Positions 7,246 to 8,611 of a DNA stretch of 8,611 nt are shown here, in pieces. This DNA is from Cloacimonetes bacterium TCS62. GTDB lineage: Bacteria; Cloacimonadota; Cloacimonadia; Cloacimonadales; TCS61. Where the stretch lies: NCBI GenBank assembly GCA_001577185.1, contig LSCM01000041.1:1-8611 (forward strand), in the 5' to 3' direction. Position 1 is the first letter of the stretch, and the number at the start of each line of letters is the position of its first letter. A model generated the notes under the pieces. It made no database searches. It saw nothing but the letters and a program-made list of their open reading frames with translations, and was not told the DNA's origin. A program made the position numbers and the translations under genes.

Positions 7246-7272
7246 ATAACAATTTTCCAAAATTTTATTCAA
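7243..7272 (-). promoter_or_regulatory. Sigma-70-like promoter of the ChaN-like gene
   Basis: On the minus strand TTGAAT (7267-7272, four of six matches to the -35 consensus) is followed after 18 nt by a perfect TATAAT (7243-7248). Transcription would begin near 7236, giving a leader of just over 20 nt with the GAGG site. This is the best promoter in the window. No convincing Fur box is seen over it. Confidence 0.6.
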
Positions 7273-7327
7273 ATAAGTTCTGATAGTTTGAAATCAAAAG
7301 TCAAGATAGCAATACAATTTTTTTTCA

Positions 7328-7357
7328 GGCTTTCAAATTCTACCAAAGCCCTTTTTT
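7328..7357 (+). terminator. Hairpin followed by six T on the plus strand (antisense orientation)
   Basis: GGCTTT (7328-7333) and AAAGCC (7345-7350) form a 6-bp stem with an 11-nt loop, followed by C and six T. It overlaps the stop end of the 150-residue gene but has terminator polarity only for plus-strand transcription, where no gene is seen upstream. On the minus strand the stem is followed by an A run, so it is not a classical terminator for the reductase operon. Confidence 0.25.
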
Positions 7358-7792
7358 AATTGTAAGAGGATCTAATCTGTGTTTTGAACCAAATCCTTCA
7401 AAAAAACCATGTTCTCTGATCATATGGATATTTAAAGGAGTCCAAGAAATTTTTATTCCATTCTCAAGATTTTTAAAAGAGATCGATCCTTTTCGATACA
7501 TCCCACTATGAGCGAAAGGACAGATTATTTTACCTCTAACAGTTTTATATTCAACTTCATATTTATCCTCAATAATGATCGAAGAATCATAACTTTCAAA
7601 AGCAGCATCAGTGAACTCCTGTAATCTATCTGCTATTTTTTTAGCATTGATCTGCAACTTTTCGAGTTCATTTCTATCACAATTAATTATATCTGAATAT
7701 CGTCGTTTATCATCACCTAAAAATCCATCCGAGCTAATACGACCGGGTTTTAAGTTATTATTTATTTTTTTTTCAATTGGTGTTAATTTCAT
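7340..7792 (-). CDS. Uncharacterised 150-residue protein coupled to an NqrF-like reductase
   Basis: I cannot assign a function. The protein is soluble, with no signal peptide or membrane segment. It begins with a short basic helix and PGRISSDGFLGDDKR (16-30), then DIINCDRNELEKL (34-46) and a charged helix to about 66. An RGKIICPFAHSG segment (86-97) and a glycine- and aromatic-rich end, TPLNIHMIREHGFFEGFG (98 onward to about 135), RLDP, follow. Cys38, Cys91, His95, His123 and His128 are possible ligands, but no known metal or cofactor motif is recognised. The texture, with clustered Gly, Pro and His, looks like a conserved family rather than a random reading frame. The start ATG follows AAGAGGT with 6-nt spacing, and only 10 bp separate it from the reductase stop, so the two genes are surely in one operon. 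A role tied to that reductase, as partner or substrate protein, is inference. Confidence 0.8.
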   Translation of the reverse strand: MKLTPIEKKINNNLKPGRISSDGFLGDDKRRYSDIINCDRNELEKLQINAKKIADRLQEFTDAAFESYDSSIIIEDKYEVEYKTVRGKIICPFAHSGMYRKGSISFKNLENGIKISWTPLNIHMIREHGFFEGFGSKHRLDPLTIKKGLW

Positions 7793-7802
7793 TTTCTACC
7801 TC

Positions 7803-8611
7803 TTAGGCAAAACTATCATAATAAATTTTATCCTCAGGAATTCCACGTTTTTTCAGATCTTTTGTTACTGCTGCGATCATGCCGGGACTACCACAAAGAT
7901 AAGCTTCTGTATTATCAGGCTCTTTAATGAACTCATCAAAAAAAGTCATCACATAGCCACAACGTCCTTCCCACTCACATGCCTTTGTGGGCTGAGAAAG
8001 TATAGGATAATACTTAAAATCTTTTAACTGTTTTTCCAACTTCATAAAATGATCTGTCAGATAAAGTTCTTTTTTTAATCTCGCGCCGAAGAAATACCCC
8101 ATACGTCGATCATTGTTCCTTTTCTCTAAATATTTCAACATAGACTTTATCGGAGCTTTTCCACTGCCACCCGCAACAAATAGCATATCAGCTTGAGTAT
8201 CTTGTATGACAAAATCACCGAAAGGTCCTGTAAAATTTACTTCATCCCCAACTTTTAAATGATCATGTACCCAAGTGGAACAGATACCATCTGGAACTTT
8301 CCTAATAATCAACTGAATAATTCCTTTATCATCAGGACAACTTGAAATTGAATATGCACGAGATACTGTTTGTTTAATTTTTCCATATTTGGGAGAAGCC
8401 AGTTGAACGTATTGTCCAGCTTTAAATGTAATTTCTTTTGGTTCTATCAATTCAAATGTGATCTCTTTTATATCGTAAGTCATAGCTTCGATATTCTTTA
8501 CTTTTGCTTTGAATTTTTTAATATTAAAAATATCTTCCGGAATTTCAATTTCAATATCTTCTTTAATTTTCACCTGACAGGAAAGTCTTACATCATTTTG
8601 TATTTCTTGAG
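7803..8611 (-). CDS. NqrF-like 2Fe-2S/FAD/NAD(P)H oxidoreductase (5' partial, continues beyond the window)
   Basis: The frame remains open to the window edge. The residues before a GTG at 8573 read DVRLSCQ, the last cysteine-containing motif of a plant-type [2Fe-2S] ferredoxin domain, so this GTG is internal. After the linker KEDIEIEIPEDIF comes an FAD-binding domain with RAYSIS (about 8360-8343) and GPFGDF. An NAD(P)H-binding domain follows, with AGGSGKAPIKSM (about 8174-8139) and CGSPGM (about 7895-7878), then the YYDSFA ending. The order ferredoxin-FAD-NAD and the RLSCQV/IPEDIF junction match NqrF, the NADH-oxidising subunit of Na+-NQR, and related soluble reductases. The insertion between RAYS and the GPFG strand found in NqrF is shorter here. 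The glycine loop reads GGSGKAP, where GGSGMAP or GAGMAP is usual. Membrane anchoring and nqrA-E cannot be judged. The downstream neighbour is an unknown protein, not an Nqr subunit, so a stand-alone NqrF-like reductase is as likely as NqrF itself. Confidence 0.85.
   Translation of the reverse strand, partial: QEIQNDVRLSCQVKIKEDIEIEIPEDIFNIKKFKAKVKNIEAMTYDIKEITFELIEPKEITFKAGQYVQLASPKYGKIKQTVSRAYSISSCPDDKGIIQLIIRKVPDGICSTWVHDHLKVGDEVNFTGPFGDFVIQDTQADMLFVAGGSGKAPIKSMLKYLEKRNNDRRMGYFFGARLKKELYLTDHFMKLEKQLKDFKYYPILSQPTKACEWEGRCGYVMTFFDEFIKEPDNTEAYLCGSPGMIAAVTKDLKKRGIPEDKIYYDSFA

Noticed and set aside
7611..8027. Plus-strand reading frame across two minus-strand genes
   Set aside because: It is a shadow of two well-supported genes and has no ribosome-binding site or recognisable protein features. 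The same applies to the plus-strand frames at 5081-5425, 6654-6860 and 6873-7283.
8571..8573. GTG as the start of a 256-residue reductase
   Set aside because: The codons upstream stay open to the window end and encode the RLSCQ ferredoxin motif, so the GTG is internal.

Overview
The window is AT-rich (roughly one third G+C by eye), densely coding bacterial DNA of ordinary chromosomal character. A TonB-dependent-receptor-type barrel end, a lipid-A-type sugar oxidoreductase and an NqrF-like reductase point to a diderm (Gram-negative-type) organism. The long nucleoside kinase with a threonyl-tRNA-synthetase-like N-terminus, AsnRS and the ChaN-like protein would fit an anaerobic lineage of the FCB/Cloacimonadota kind or similar. 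That placement is inference and is not proven here. Start regions carry good Shine-Dalgarno sites (GGAGG, GAGG) and several sigma-70-like promoters.

Layout: 1-1032 (+) is the C-terminal end of an outer-membrane beta-barrel receptor, followed within 10 bp by a six-helix inner-membrane protein of unknown function. 1087-2730 (-) is a uridine-kinase-family nucleoside kinase starting at TTG. 2885-3829 (+) is a YitT/DUF2179 membrane protein, divergent from the kinase. 3841-6126 (-) is a two-gene operon of a Gfo/Idh/MocA oxidoreductase (GnnA-like) and asnS. 6341-7213 (-) is a ChaN-like haem-binding-family protein with its own promoter. 7340-8611 (-) is an NqrF-like 2Fe-2S/FAD reductase, cut by the window edge, followed 10 bp later by a 150-residue uncharacterised gene.

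Functionally this is a mix of housekeeping (tRNA charging, nucleoside phosphorylation), envelope (receptor, membrane proteins, possible amino-sugar oxidation for lipid A) and redox/iron-related genes. I see no mobile element, CRISPR array, RNA gene or defence system. The most unusual items are the uncharacterised 150-residue partner of the NqrF-like reductase, the kinase whose synthetase-like editing motif is degenerate, and a marked excess of GATC linked to an isoleucine codon-context bias.
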